64,000 bases of DNA, taken from positions 47,552 to 111,551 of the forward strand of contig JAGGDU010000171.1 of NCBI GenBank assembly GCA_018457135.1, written 5' to 3'. The translations under genes and the position numbers were made by a program. Each line of letters opens with the position of its first letter. The first letter of the stretch is position 1. Source of the DNA: Trichodesmium erythraeum GBRTRLIN201 (GTDB taxonomy: Bacteria > Cyanobacteriota > Cyanobacteriia > Cyanobacteriales > Microcoleaceae). Below, piece by piece: positions 37,372-46,618 of the stretch. The notes beneath the pieces were generated by a model. The model worked only from the letters and a program-made list of their open reading frames with translations. It was not told the origin of the DNA and did not search any database.

Positions 37372-37592
37372 ACGCTTTTTAAGTATTAATTATTAGGTGA
37401 ACTCCGACGGCTTCTGGAAAACTAGACAAAGCTAGAAATTTGCTGTCGGTCATGGGCAACTGCAAATCAGTAAATCTCTTTAATTAGAATTATATTCTAT
37501 CAATAAATGACTTATTCAAGACTTGCCTAAAGATATTCCATGAATAGGAAGGCTGTCACCAGGGGCAAATGATGTACAAGGTAAATGGTGAA

Positions 37593-37611
37593 AATTATGT
37601 AGTGCGGGCAT
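37593..37611. repeat. Dispersed palindromic repeat, partial copy
   Basis: AATTATGTAGTGCGGGCAT is identical over 19 bases to 57427-57445. The right arm (TTTTCTCCCGG) is degraded here, so only the left half is well kept. Confidence 0.7.
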
Positions 37612-37967
37612 TTTCTCCCGGTGAGGGTGGCTTTTGGTAAACTACGCTTTTACAACCAAAGCTTTGTCGAGAGGTTCGATGCAAAGTTCCTATATGCAAG
37701 GTCTCTGCTGTGGTGGACGGAGATGAAAAATGCTGGTGTTTTTCTTCGAGGCTAGTTTTTTTCTTCTAACTCATAGCTGAGTGCTGACTGCTGAGTGCTC
37801 ACAGTCCCTGTACCTATTTCCTGTGACTAAGGTCTAAGTATTTAGGGGGATGTGATATCAGTTGAGAGCATCAATAAGTTTAAACTTGACATCATACTCC
37901 ACGTTACATTACAAAAATTACTGCTTCATTGCTTTCAGCGTAATACATTGTAGTATTGCATGATGGC

Positions 37968-37994
37968 AAAAAATTTCGACTCGCCAAAGGCGAG
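37968..37994 (-). terminator. Hairpin terminator after the caspase-FGE gene
   Basis: On the minus strand, CTCGCC-TTT-GGCGAG is followed by TCGAAATTTTTT, about 35 bases past the stop. It has intrinsic-terminator form and, as after the other FGE gene, is also placed where a DGR target hairpin would be. Confidence 0.7.
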
Positions 37995-38028
37995 GCTAAA
38001 TAGGGCAAAAGGGCAAAAGAGCAAAGGG

Positions 38029-39939
38029 CTATTCAGGAGTCCTGGGGGGGAAACTCACAAGACGAAAACCAAAATTGGAGCTGACCACCACGACCGAGAC
38101 ATAGTAGCCGCGGCTCGCAGAGCGACACCACCCAGGATAGTTGAGCCAGGAGCCGCCACGAAGCACTCTACCGCTACTATCGCCTCCATTTACCCAAGCA
38201 CTTCCATCAACAGGTGCTCCATCATAATTACTATGCACAACATCCTGACACCACTCCCAGACATTCCCATGCATGTCATATAGACCAAAAGCATTAGGTG
38301 GAAACTCACCTACAGGAGTTGTTTGTTCTCTATATTCTCCTTTTGGTTCATCAGCATAAGTCTCTGAAGCTCTATAATTAGCTAATTCTCCTGTGATAGT
38401 TTCTCCAAAATAAAAAGGTGTAGTTGTCCCAGCACGACAGGCATATTCCCATTCTGCTTCACTCGGTAGTCTATAGTCTCTTCCTGTTTTCTTAGAGAGC
38501 TTTTGACAAAACTCTGTAGCGTTATTCCAACTTACACATTCCACAGGGCGATTTTTTCCTTTAAATTTCGAAGGATCATTTCCCATTATTGCTTGCCACT
38601 GTTGTTGAGTAACGACATACTTTCCCATCCAAAATTCTGGCACATCTACATGATGTTGCGGACCTTCATTATCACTTCTCTGTGCTTCCGTCTCTGGAGA
38701 CCCCATCAGAAAACTACCACCGGGTATTTTTACCATTTCCAGAGTAACTCCATTACCTAAATTTTCTATCATTACTTCTGCTTCACCTTCAGAGCGGCTT
38801 ATTATTTCTCCTTTCCTGTTAACTTTAGGAGTCGCAAATGTATGAATAGTAATTTTTGGCTGTGACTTTGTTTTTATTTGTGAGTTTGGTTCTAACTTCC
38901 GTTGTGACTGTAGTGAAGTTTGAATATTTGAACCTTCTAATACTTCTGTTGATCTTGGTTGTTGAGTTTCTGAAACCGGTAAATTCTGAAAATAACCTAG
39001 ATCTAACTGTGGGGTGGAAACCAACTGAGATCTAAACCGATCAACAGCAATTTTCTGCAGAGCCTTAACTGCTTCAAGATCCAAACCTACCTCTAAAACT
39101 CTTATCCATAGTTGTTCTGCCCAATTAAAATCTCCATTTGTTTGAGCTCTGTAAGCGTCAATTTTCAGAGTAGAAACATCAGTTTTTGTTGCATACTTCG
39201 GCATTAAAATTAAATGAGACTTTTCAATAGGGTCAGCAATAATACGAGGGGTCTGTCGTTTTCCTTCCTTTTGAGCTAGCTCTTGCACCCGATACTTCAG
39301 ATATTCATTCAGTCTTTCTGCAGTTGCTTTTTGACCCTTACTACCTAACCCCTCTAATAACGCATAAGTAAAAACTCCCTGTTGCAACTCTTCTAATTCC
39401 CAAGAACGTTCATTTGGACTACAAGAAAAAATAGTTACTATCCCCTTTTCACGAGCTTCTTGTTCTGTTTGCCTTCCTAGTCCTTCTCCCCCTTTTCCCC
39501 CATCACTTTTGTTTCTACAAGCATCCAATATTAGAACTATATTATCTGCTCCAGATTTTTGCAGTTGTTGAATAATATAGTCAACAGAAATTCCACTTCT
39601 TTCAACATTTGAATGACCATCAATAGGAATTAAATAATCAATATTATTATTCTCTCTATGACCATGGCCGCTAAAAAAAAACCAAAGGTTATCACCAGTT
39701 TTCAGAGATAGTTTTTTAACTTCATCTTCTAACACCAATTCTAAGCGGGAACGAGTTGGGCGAGTTGAAGCACCATTAATTTTTGGAGAATTATCTGACA
39801 AGTAAAAAACGTCATCAAAATCTGCTTCGTCGAGCAAAAAATCCCTCATTTTTTTAGCGTCATTAGCTGCATATTTTAGAGGAGTCAAAAACTCATATTC
39901 CTGAACTCCTATAGTAATTGCTATATTTTGATTGGTCAT
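38029..39939 (-). CDS. Caspase-family protease fused to FGE-like domain
   Basis: A 636-residue protein. Residues 1-240 are a peptidase C14/caspase domain with His92 (FFFSGHGHREN) and Cys141 (LILDACRNK), both present. Residues about 245-395 are a linker with a helical segment. Residues 405-636 are an FGE-sulfatase-like domain (LEMVKIPGGSFLMGSPETE, YVVTQQQWQAIMG, AEWEYACRAGTTTP, MHGNVWEWC, LRGGSWLNYPGWCRSA). The first catalytic Cys of true FGE is missing, so the domain is probably a binding head. Its C-terminal segment matches the variable position pattern of the two other FGE proteins. First gene of the module B block; a candidate death effector gated by ligand binding. Confidence 0.9.
   Translation of the reverse strand: MTNQNIAITIGVQEYEFLTPLKYAANDAKKMRDFLLDEADFDDVFYLSDNSPKINGASTRPTRSRLELVLEDEVKKLSLKTGDNLWFFFSGHGHRENNNIDYLIPIDGHSNVERSGISVDYIIQQLQKSGADNIVLILDACRNKSDGGKGGEGLGRQTEQEAREKGIVTIFSCSPNERSWELEELQQGVFTYALLEGLGSKGQKATAERLNEYLKYRVQELAQKEGKRQTPRIIADPIEKSHLILMPKYATKTDVSTLKIDAYRAQTNGDFNWAEQLWIRVLEVGLDLEAVKALQKIAVDRFRSQLVSTPQLDLGYFQNLPVSETQQPRSTEVLEGSNIQTSLQSQRKLEPNSQIKTKSQPKITIHTFATPKVNRKGEIISRSEGEAEVMIENLGNGVTLEMVKIPGGSFLMGSPETEAQRSDNEGPQHHVDVPEFWMGKYVVTQQQWQAIMGNDPSKFKGKNRPVECVSWNNATEFCQKLSKKTGRDYRLPSEAEWEYACRAGTTTPFYFGETITGELANYRASETYADEPKGEYREQTTPVGEFPPNAFGLYDMHGNVWEWCQDVVHSNYDGAPVDGSAWVNGGDSSGRVLRGGSWLNYPGWCRSASRGYYVSVVVVSSNFGFRLVSFPPRTPE
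38055..38152 (-). other. Putative DGR variable region C (caspase-FGE C-terminus)
   Basis: It lies between the same anchors (GGCTCCTGG and GGTTTTCGT). Codons such as CTC, TAT, GGC, TAC, GTC, AGC and TCC stand where regions A and B also vary, and many keep third base C or T. It is more diverged than A is from B, so it may derive from another or older template. Confidence 0.55.
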
Positions 39940-40840
39940 CGTTTCTCTGCTGTGATTTAAATTTCAACTTAGTAGCACTTTTTCCTGACAGATAATTCTG
40001 TTGAACCAGGTTAGCGATCGCTAACTCAGGTTTAACTTAAAATCAGCGATCGTACAAATTAGAAAATAAAAATAGATTTTACTATTAATTTTATATACAA
40101 ACAACCCTGTTAGATATGACATTAATAAATTATAGTAATATATTTTAAAATATTGAGTCAGGTTAACTCTATCAATTATTTTTTTGAGAAACACAAATAA
40201 CCATAATTTAATTCAAGAAAGTTGAGACTAAAAGCAATTTGAATAAATAAAAATAATTGAGTAACTCCTGAAATTGTGCAGTTTTGTTTAATAAGTAAAC
40301 TACATTTAGGATTTTTTCAGCAAAACCAGACTAACCTTGGACAAAAAGTCAGTAAATAAACTAATTTTGATCATTCTAATATTGTAGCGGCCTCTGAAAA
40401 TAGATAAGAACATAGATTAGAGTCCGGTCCAAATTATCCTTATAAACCTTTAACTAACAGAGCATTACCACCTACTTATTTATTAAGTTTTGTAAATTTA
40501 GTATTTTAGTAGTTTAGTGGTTTAGTGGTAAACAGCAAAATATAGAAAATGATAGAAACCAAAAATTATTAAGATTTAAGAAGCCAAAATCAACAGAATT
40601 AGTATTCAGATATAGTCTACTTGTTAAATTTTCAACCTGATACCTAACATCTGACATCTAAAACATGACATATAACGCATTAGACCTCAAACCTAACAGC
40701 TAAAACGGAAGAAAACCTAAAACTTAACACCTAAAACGGAAGAAAACCTAAAACGGAAGAAAACCTAAAACCATAATAAAATCTAAAACCTAACACCAGG
40801 GTGATATATTGTATTTACGTTCATCAAAAAACCATGGAAA
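39940..40840. other. Spacer upstream of mtnA, with tandem repeat
   Basis: No gene. It separates the divergently transcribed caspase-FGE gene and mtnA, so promoters for both should be here. It includes HIP1 sites near 40015 and the 17-bp repeat at 40700-40764. Confidence 0.45.
40700..40764. repeat. 17-bp repeat CTAAAACGGAAGAAAAC, three copies
   Basis: Copies at 40700-40716, 40731-40747 and 40748-40764, within a longer CCTAAAAC/CCTAACA-rich tract (40620-40800). The words are the reverse complement of the TTTTAGG words at 32681-32778. Confidence 0.92.
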
Positions 40841-41902
40841 ATGATATATAAATTCAGAAAAGTAAACCCCATTACTTGGAAAAATGACCATGTTGTATTA
40901 ATTGATCAAACTTGCTTACCAGAAGAATATAAAACAGTCGAAATTAGCAGCTATGAAGAAATGGCAGTAGCTATCAAAACAATGATAGTTCGTGGAGCAC
41001 CAGCCATCGGTGTATCAGTAGCTTATGGAATGTATTTAGGAGCAAGAGAAACTGTCACAAATGATAGAAATGAATTCTTAAAACAGCTAGAAGAAATAGC
41101 TGTAATTTTCCGAAGAACTCGCCCAACTGCTGTTAATTTATTTTGGGCAATAGAGCGAATATTAAAAGTAGCAAATAAAACTAATGGAACTGTAAAAGAA
41201 ATTCAAGAAGCGGTATTAGAAACTGCTAAAAAAATTCATCAAGAAGACTTAGAAACCTGTAAAAATATAGGCGATCGCGCAGTTGAAATTTTACCAACTA
41301 AACCCGAAAAATTGAACATATTAACCCACTGTAATGCAGGAGCTTTAGCAACAGCAGGCTATGGTACAGCATTAGGAGTTATTCGTTCCGCCTGGCGAGA
41401 TGGAAGGTTAGGCAAAGTCTACGCTGATGAAACTCGTCCCCGTCTCCAAGGAGCAAAACTTACCACCTGGGAATGTGTCCAAGAAAACATACCCGTCACC
41501 CTAATTAGCGATAACATGGCAGCCCACTGTATGAAACAAGGCTTAATTCATGCTGTAGTAGTAGGAGCTGACAGAATAGCAGCAAATGGAGACACTGCCA
41601 ATAAAATTGGTACTTATAGCCTAGCTATTGTCTCTCAAGCACATAATATTCCCTTGTATGTAGCTGCACCCCTATCAACTATAGACTTTAAAATCTCTGA
41701 TGGTAGTGAAATACCCATAGAAGAAAGGGATACAAAAGAAATATATCAAGTAGGAGAAACACGCATTTGTCCAAAACAAGTAGAATTTTATAACCCGGCA
41801 TTTGATGTTACACCTGCAGAACTAATTACAGGAATAATGACAGAACATGGTACAGTTCTCCCAGGAGAACTAGAACAATTTCGGGTCAAGCAGTTAGTTT
41901 AA
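40841..41902 (+). CDS. mtnA: S-methyl-5-thioribose-1-phosphate isomerase
   Basis: A 353-residue protein of full length for the family. Motifs include [20 protein letters not shown], the catalytic Cys segment [34 protein letters not shown], and the catalytic Asp segment [19 protein letters not shown]. It converts methylthioribose-1-phosphate to the ribulose form in the methionine salvage pathway. eIF2B-like regulatory subunits share the fold, but the active-site residues are intact here. The nearby upstream ATG at 40834 is out of frame. Confidence 0.95.
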   Translation: MIYKFRKVNPITWKNDHVVLIDQTCLPEEYKTVEISSYEEMAVAIKTMIVRGAPAIGVSVAYGMYLGARETVTNDRNEFLKQLEEIAVIFRRTRPTAVNLFWAIERILKVANKTNGTVKEIQEAVLETAKKIHQEDLETCKNIGDRAVEILPTKPEKLNILTHCNAGALATAGYGTALGVIRSAWRDGRLGKVYADETRPRLQGAKLTTWECVQENIPVTLISDNMAAHCMKQGLIHAVVVGADRIAANGDTANKIGTYSLAIVSQAHNIPLYVAAPLSTIDFKISDGSEIPIEERDTKEIYQVGETRICPKQVEFYNPAFDVTPAELITGIMTEHGTVLPGELEQFRVKQLV

Positions 41903-41949
41903 TTTAATAAAAACATTAACTAACAACTGAAGCGGCCAGGGAAACAACC

Positions 41950-42540
41950 TTAACCAACAGTTGGAGCCATATCTATCTCAACTAACCCTTCTAATTCTGT
42001 AACTAAACGATCTAACTCTACTACCATCGGAGTAGAGCCAGCCTGATGAAATGCAGTCACAAGAGATCGATAATACCAGAGCGTACCTTCTTTACCACCC
42101 TTAAATATATTCCAAAGTACATCACCTTGGGTCCGATAGTCTTTTAAAATAGACCTCACATTATGTAGTTTATCTGCTAAAGAAACCAAGCGTACTGAAG
42201 GTGAAGCATTAGCAAGACGAGCAATATAAGCTTTTTTACGTTCTGCCCAAGGAGGTTTAGGAGTAATATCCGTTTCAGTGCAACCATCCACTATTTCAGT
42301 CACTCTCTCCCCAAAACGTGCTCTAATTTCTCCACGAACAGTTTCCCCACCTTGATCTTCTATAGCATCGTGGAGCAATGCTGCTATAGCTTCATCTTCA
42401 TCAGCGCCATACTCGAGGGCAATGCTAGCCACCCCCAAAAGGTGAGAAATATAAGGAACCTTACTTCCTTTGCGAACTTGATCAGCGTGTAACTCCGCGG
42501 CGTATACTAAAGCTTGTGTAAAATGGAGCGAAAGCATCAT
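41950..42540 (-). CDS. HD-domain phosphohydrolase (SpoT/MESH1-like)
   Basis: From the ATG at 42540 the protein has 196 residues; a TTG at 42552 would add four. HD motifs are KVPYISHLLGVASIALEYG, AALLHDAIEDQGG and LADKLHNVRSILKDY, which match the HDc domain of RelA/SpoT-type hydrolases and MESH1. No synthetase or TGS/ACT domain is present, so it could be a small alarmone (ppGpp) hydrolase or another nucleotide hydrolase. It converges on mtnA and diverges from thyX. Confidence 0.85.
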   Translation of the reverse strand: MMLSLHFTQALVYAAELHADQVRKGSKVPYISHLLGVASIALEYGADEDEAIAALLHDAIEDQGGETVRGEIRARFGERVTEIVDGCTETDITPKPPWAERKKAYIARLANASPSVRLVSLADKLHNVRSILKDYRTQGDVLWNIFKGGKEGTLWYYRSLVTAFHQAGSTPMVVELDRLVTELEGLVEIDMAPTVG

Positions 42541-42659
42541 TTTTTTAGTCAAAAGTTAAAAAAAATTACAATATAGAGCAAAAATCAATCTGTCACTTTT
42601 TAGTGCAACAATAATAGATTATTTTGCCCTTGTATTCAACTCAAACTGAGAATAATTTT

Positions 42660-45534
42660 ATGGATAAATTTCAAGTAGCAGTTATTGCTAAAACAGCAGA
42701 TCCTCAACAGGTAATTTATGCAGCTTTACATCAAGATTATAGTGAAGGATTTGTATTTGATCAAAAAAATATTTGGCCTTCAGAAACCAAATGTGGGGAA
42801 ATTCTTGTTAAACGACTTTTAGTAGGCGATCGCGGACATTATGGATGTCTTGAACGTGCGACTCGTTGGCCAAGAACCTAGGACAACCTAGTATAAATGG
42901 CCATCCTTAGTCAATACATGAGGATAACCTCGACTAATGGATAACTCTTATGTCCTTGGTGGTGAAATTCCATCCGCCTTGTTGTTGGGTTGACAGCATA
43001 GGCCACAGGGTAGAGACTGAACATCAATCCCTGAAGCTGGCTTAAATGGGGTCAAAGCTTTAACTATCAAATAAGTGAGACTTCTAGCAGAGACTAACAA
43101 GTGAACGAACAGGAAGGTAATTAAACTCTCGTAACATTCATTCATCCCAAAGATAGCTATGGGTTGTAGGCCAAAAGTCAGAGGGTCTTTGGATAATAAT
43201 GTGTTCAAGCTATTATCAACAACCATACCGGATCCTCCGGGAGATTTTACCTCACTAAATTAGTCGCAATAAAGGCATAAGGGAACGAGGAAACCTCTTT
43301 AAGACACCCAAGAATATAGGTCAAAAACTTGGGAAGCCATTCAAGGTCAATCTACGCAAAGCCCGTAGGTCTTAAGGAGAGTAGGATTGGGTAAAAAAGC
43401 ACAATTTATGCAGACGTACCCACTGTTAGACGTAATGTAAGGCAATAATTAGCAATAAAAAAAGCCAAAACACTAAAAAACATTTAGGGTCACCTAAACT
43501 ATTTTTAAGTGTGGCATGAAATACAAAAGATATAGGTTCCTAAAGCAGTTTTAATCCAAATTTGAAGTGGAAAAATATAAACTGGAAATTAGTCCTGAAA
43601 AATGTATTTAAGTTGTAAAAGTTAACTTACAGAGCATCCCGTTGTGGCAAACTCCGCAATATGCGTAAATACCAAAGACTTCTGAGCAAAAGCTATTACC
43701 CTAGGCTGTTAGCTTTTAGGCACGTGACGCAAAGTTACCATAGCAGAAATAGTAAATATCCAGGGGTAAAAAAAAGAAGTCACAATACTGTCAAAGCAGC
43801 AAAAGAGTAAACATGCATCTTGTGGATTATATTTTTGACCAAGGGTATAAATTGAAACAGACCACATCGTTCCTAGGTTTGAAAGTGGTGACAACACCTA
43901 TAAAAATCAACAGTTGTTGTACCAACATTGCCACAACGTTAAGACTACCAAAAATTTAAAAGCAAATTATTAGGACTCATTAAGTCCAAAGTAGAACTTT
44001 AAGGATGTGCCCTTGAATAGGGACGTTTAAGAGAGGAGCCGTGATGAGGTGAAAGTCTCACGTCCGGTTCTGAAGACAAGTCGGATCAGGTAACTTATCT
44101 GGCTTAGTTTAACACCCTCAAATTACTTTTAATTGTGGATTTTTTCCCCATAGTGTTATGCAGCAAGCAAGAACTCATAGAATAGGTTGCTGTTTGTCGG
44201 GCAATACAAAAGTTAGATTTAGGTATTCGTCTTCATCCCAAGAAGCGAAATATTATGAGGAAACAATTGAAAAATTAGCTAACTTATGGCATTACGGGAG
44301 CAAAAATCAATATACTTCTAAAGATGCAAAATGTATGCAAGAAAATATATCTAGCCGTAATATTTTTACTCTAGATACCCAAACTAACCAAATTGTTTCT
44401 AGCAAAATTACCAACATATATATTAATGGTGAAAAAGAAACTTACACAATAAAAACTGTTTCTGGTAAGGAAATAAGAGCTACCCTAGAACACCAGTTTT
44501 GGACTAACCAAGGGTGGAAACGATTAAAAGATTTTAATAACAGCACTCAATTATGTGAAGTGCAATTAGCTGGAAATAAAGTTACTCCACAAGAAGTTAA
44601 ATTTCTCGAAAAAGAAATGTTTAATGAAAAGTGGATCCCAGTAAGAAATTATGACGGATATAAAATTTATAGCTTAGATATTTTGAATTCTTACCTTATT
44701 CAAAAAGAGAATAAAGAGCATTCACGGAGCAAATCTAAAAATTGTTTACTTCCCAATTTAAATTATGGAATTAGGTATGATCGACTTTCAGAAGTAAATA
44801 TAAATAGATTAGTAATGGAAAACTTGAAATTATTAGGAGAATACAAGGAACTTGAAGTCAGACATTTAAATGAGAATAGTTTTAACAACAAGCCAAAAAA
44901 ATTTGCCTGGAATTCTAGCAAAAGCGACCAAATTGACAATATCAATAACAATAGTTTCTCTGATAATTCTGGTGTTTTTGTAGAGATAGAATCTATTGAA
45001 AAATTTGGCAAAGAAATTACTTATGATCTTGAAGTCGAACACCCAGAACATAATTTTATAGCCAATGGTTTAGTTGTTCATAATTCTTTCGATGTACAAA
45101 GTTATCGGTTTTGTTCGGGAAAAGTTATTGCAGTAGCAGATGGAAAAACTGATATAGAAACTGCTTTTTACTTACGTCCAGTCGGAGAATATTCTGACCG
45201 CAAAGGTAAAAAATATTATTATTCCGCCGAACAACGAGAAAAAGATTTATATTGGTGTTTAGAAGCAGCTAAGAAATACAAACTTGATATGGAACTTGGA
45301 ATGTCTGAAGAACATGCCAGAGGAAAAATTCCTTTTGATTATCGTCAGCATTTTGTTGTCAGTTTTAATTGTCGTAGTTTGCTACATTTTTTAGATTTAC
45401 GTTTTAAAAAGAATGCTCAATTAGAAATTCAAAAACTTTGTGAATTAATGTGGCCTCATTTTCAAGATTGGGTTCCCAATATAGCAGAATGGTATGAAAA
45501 AAATAGACTTAAAAAAGGCAAATTAGCACCTTAA
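42660..45534 (+). CDS. thyX: FAD-dependent thymidylate synthase ThyX, split by a group II intron and an intein
   Basis: Exon 1 is 42660-42855 and exon 2 is 44114-45534. Joining them gives LEHPQITFN across the junction and one frame of 538 residues. Removing the 298-residue intein leaves a 240-residue ThyX of normal length. Exon 1 starts MDKFQVAVIAKTADPQQV and ends HYGCLE. The signature region reads QARTHRIGC, then the intein, then SFDVQSYRF, a variant of the ThyX motif that binds dUMP and FAD. The C-terminal HFLDLRFKKNAQLEIQKL is also typical. ThyX makes dTMP from dUMP with methylene-tetrahydrofolate and NADPH. The dut and dCMP deaminase genes follow, giving a dTMP-supply cluster. The ATG at 42660 is preferred to an in-frame TTG at 42624. 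Confidence 0.93.
42856..44113 (+). mobile_element. Group II intron in thyX, with truncated ORF
   Basis: A 1258-nt intron opening GTGCGACTC and ending in AAC. EBS1 is in a loop closed by GATAATA/TATTATC (43192-43217): GTTCAAG at 43203-43209 pairs with CTTGAAC, the last seven exon bases (42849-42855). CATCC at 43144-43148 may be EBS2, pairing with GGATG in the exon. Domain V is 44036-44070 (GAGCCG...GGTGAAAGT...CGGTTC) and domain VI follows to the 3' end. The ribozyme parts look intact, but the reverse-transcriptase ORF is reduced to a fragment, so splicing would need a maturase from elsewhere or may proceed by RNA alone. Confidence 0.93.
43444..43740 (+). pseudogene. Remnant of the intron-encoded reverse transcriptase/maturase
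   Basis: This stretch aligns with the start of the RT relic at 56780-57060: shared AAAAAGCCAAAACACTAAAAA-like and TTAACTTACAGAGC blocks, and ACTTCTGAGCAAAA[AG]CTATTAC near the end. Stops and indels break the frame, and the catalytic RT domains are gone, apparently deleted between here and domain IV/V. Confidence 0.75.
44191..45084 (+). other. ThyX intein with degenerate NUMOD4/HNH-like insert
   Basis: A 298-residue intein. Block A starts CLSGNTKVRF, a block B-like segment reads ATLEHQFWTNQGWKRL, and the end is LEVEHPEHNFIANGLVVHN, followed by Ser as the +1 residue. All splice-junction residues needed (Cys1, terminal His-Asn, +1 Ser) are present, so it should splice itself out. Between the splicing blocks is EKWIPVRNYDGYKIYSLD, resembling a NUMOD4 motif, and then INRLVMENL...EVRHLNENSFNN, resembling an HNH_3-type nuclease core. 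LAGLIDADG motifs are absent. The nuclease looks worn and is probably inactive or weak. Confidence 0.88.
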
Positions 45535-45650
45535 AAACAACCCTAAAAATAACTGATAAATGATAACTAAAATCACACATTTTTCAACGATAATCTAAAA
45601 TCAACGAAACTCCCTATTCTCAATAAACTCCCTATTCCTTATTACCTATT

Positions 45651-46079
45651 ATGAAACTGAAAATCAAAAAGTTAGATGAATTAGCAATTATTCCTTTTTA
45701 TGCTCATAAAGGAGATGCTGGATTAGATTTATTTTCTATTGATGAGTCAACAATTAATCCAGGGGAAAGTAAACTGATTCATACAGGTATTTCCATAGAA
45801 TTACCATCAGGAACAGAAGCACAAATTCGCCCGCGAAGTGGATTAGCATTAAAACATCAAATTACTGTTTTAAATACCCCCGGAACTATCGACGAAACTT
45901 ACCGAGGAGAAATAGGAATAATTCTGATAAATCATGGCAAAAATTCTTTTCAAGTAACAAAAAGAATGAAAATAGCCCAAATGGTAATAACGTCAGTTTT
46001 ATCTGTTAAGGTAGAAGAAGTCAATCAATTAAGTACAACTCAAAGAGACATTAATGGATTTGGTTCAACAGGAACATGA
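45651..46079 (+). CDS. dut: dUTP diphosphatase
   Basis: A 142-residue trimeric-type dUTPase with the five family motifs: [34 protein letters not shown] (with catalytic Asp and substrate-binding Tyr), [10 protein letters not shown], and the C-terminal arm [10 protein letters not shown]. It hydrolyses dUTP to dUMP, which feeds ThyX and keeps uracil out of DNA. Its stop overlaps the next start (ATGA at 46076-46079), so dut and the deaminase are coupled. Confidence 0.96.
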   Translation: MKLKIKKLDELAIIPFYAHKGDAGLDLFSIDESTINPGESKLIHTGISIELPSGTEAQIRPRSGLALKHQITVLNTPGTIDETYRGEIGIILINHGKNSFQVTKRMKIAQMVITSVLSVKVEEVNQLSTTQRDINGFGSTGT

Positions 46080-46618
46080 GAGAACAAATATATCAAAGAC
46101 CAAGCTGGGATGAATACTTTTTAATGATTGCCAAATTAGCTGCTACTCGCTCAACTTGTTTAGCTTTTCCAGTAGGAGCAGTTATAGTTAAAGATAAACA
46201 AGTTTTGGCAACTGGTTATAATGGGCCTCCTTCTGGTTCTAATCATTGTACAAGCCAAGGTTTTTGTTATCCTGAATTAAGTAGTTGTGATGCCAGTAAA
46301 GCTTTACCATCTCGTTCTGTTCATGCAGAAGCTAATGCTATTGCTCAAGCGGCAAAACATGGTATTTGTACGAATGGAGCAATTATTTATGTCACCTTAG
46401 AACCCTGCATTTATTGCTTAAAATTAATTATTTCTTCTGGTATTAAAGAAGTTTTTTATGAGACGTCTTTTAATAGTGGGGGAAAAGCGGCTTTAAGAGA
46501 TTTATTTATTCAAGATGGTTTAGTTTCCCTTAAGCAAGTTTCTCTCTCAGATACAATTGCTAAAAAAGCAGCAACATTTCTACTTGATCCTACTTCTATT
46601 AGTAAAGTTTCTCGGTAG
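46076..46618 (+). CDS. dCMP deaminase
   Basis: A 180-residue zinc-dependent deaminase. The zinc/catalytic site is SVHAEANAI (His and Glu) and LEPCIYCLK (Cys pair), with the additional [15 protein letters not shown] and [13 protein letters not shown] segments of the dCMP deaminase/ComEB group. It produces dUMP from dCMP, a second source of ThyX substrate. The ATGA overlap with dut supports an operon. Confidence 0.93.
   Translation: MREQIYQRPSWDEYFLMIAKLAATRSTCLAFPVGAVIVKDKQVLATGYNGPPSGSNHCTSQGFCYPELSSCDASKALPSRSVHAEANAIAQAAKHGICTNGAIIYVTLEPCIYCLKLIISSGIKEVFYETSFNSGGKAALRDLFIQDGLVSLKQVSLSDTIAKKAATFLLDPTSISKVSR

Larger units (their letters stand above)
37372..38028. other. Spacer between two module B effectors
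   Basis: No gene. It contains a palindromic-repeat half at 37593-37611 and the hairpin at 37968-37994. The segment 37975-38045 is rich in GGGCAAAAGGGC words like those after the other FGE genes. Confidence 0.45.

Noticed and set aside
26738..39939. FGE domains as true formylglycine-generating enzymes
   Set aside because: No sulfatase gene is present and two of three domains lack the first catalytic cysteine; binding function fits better.
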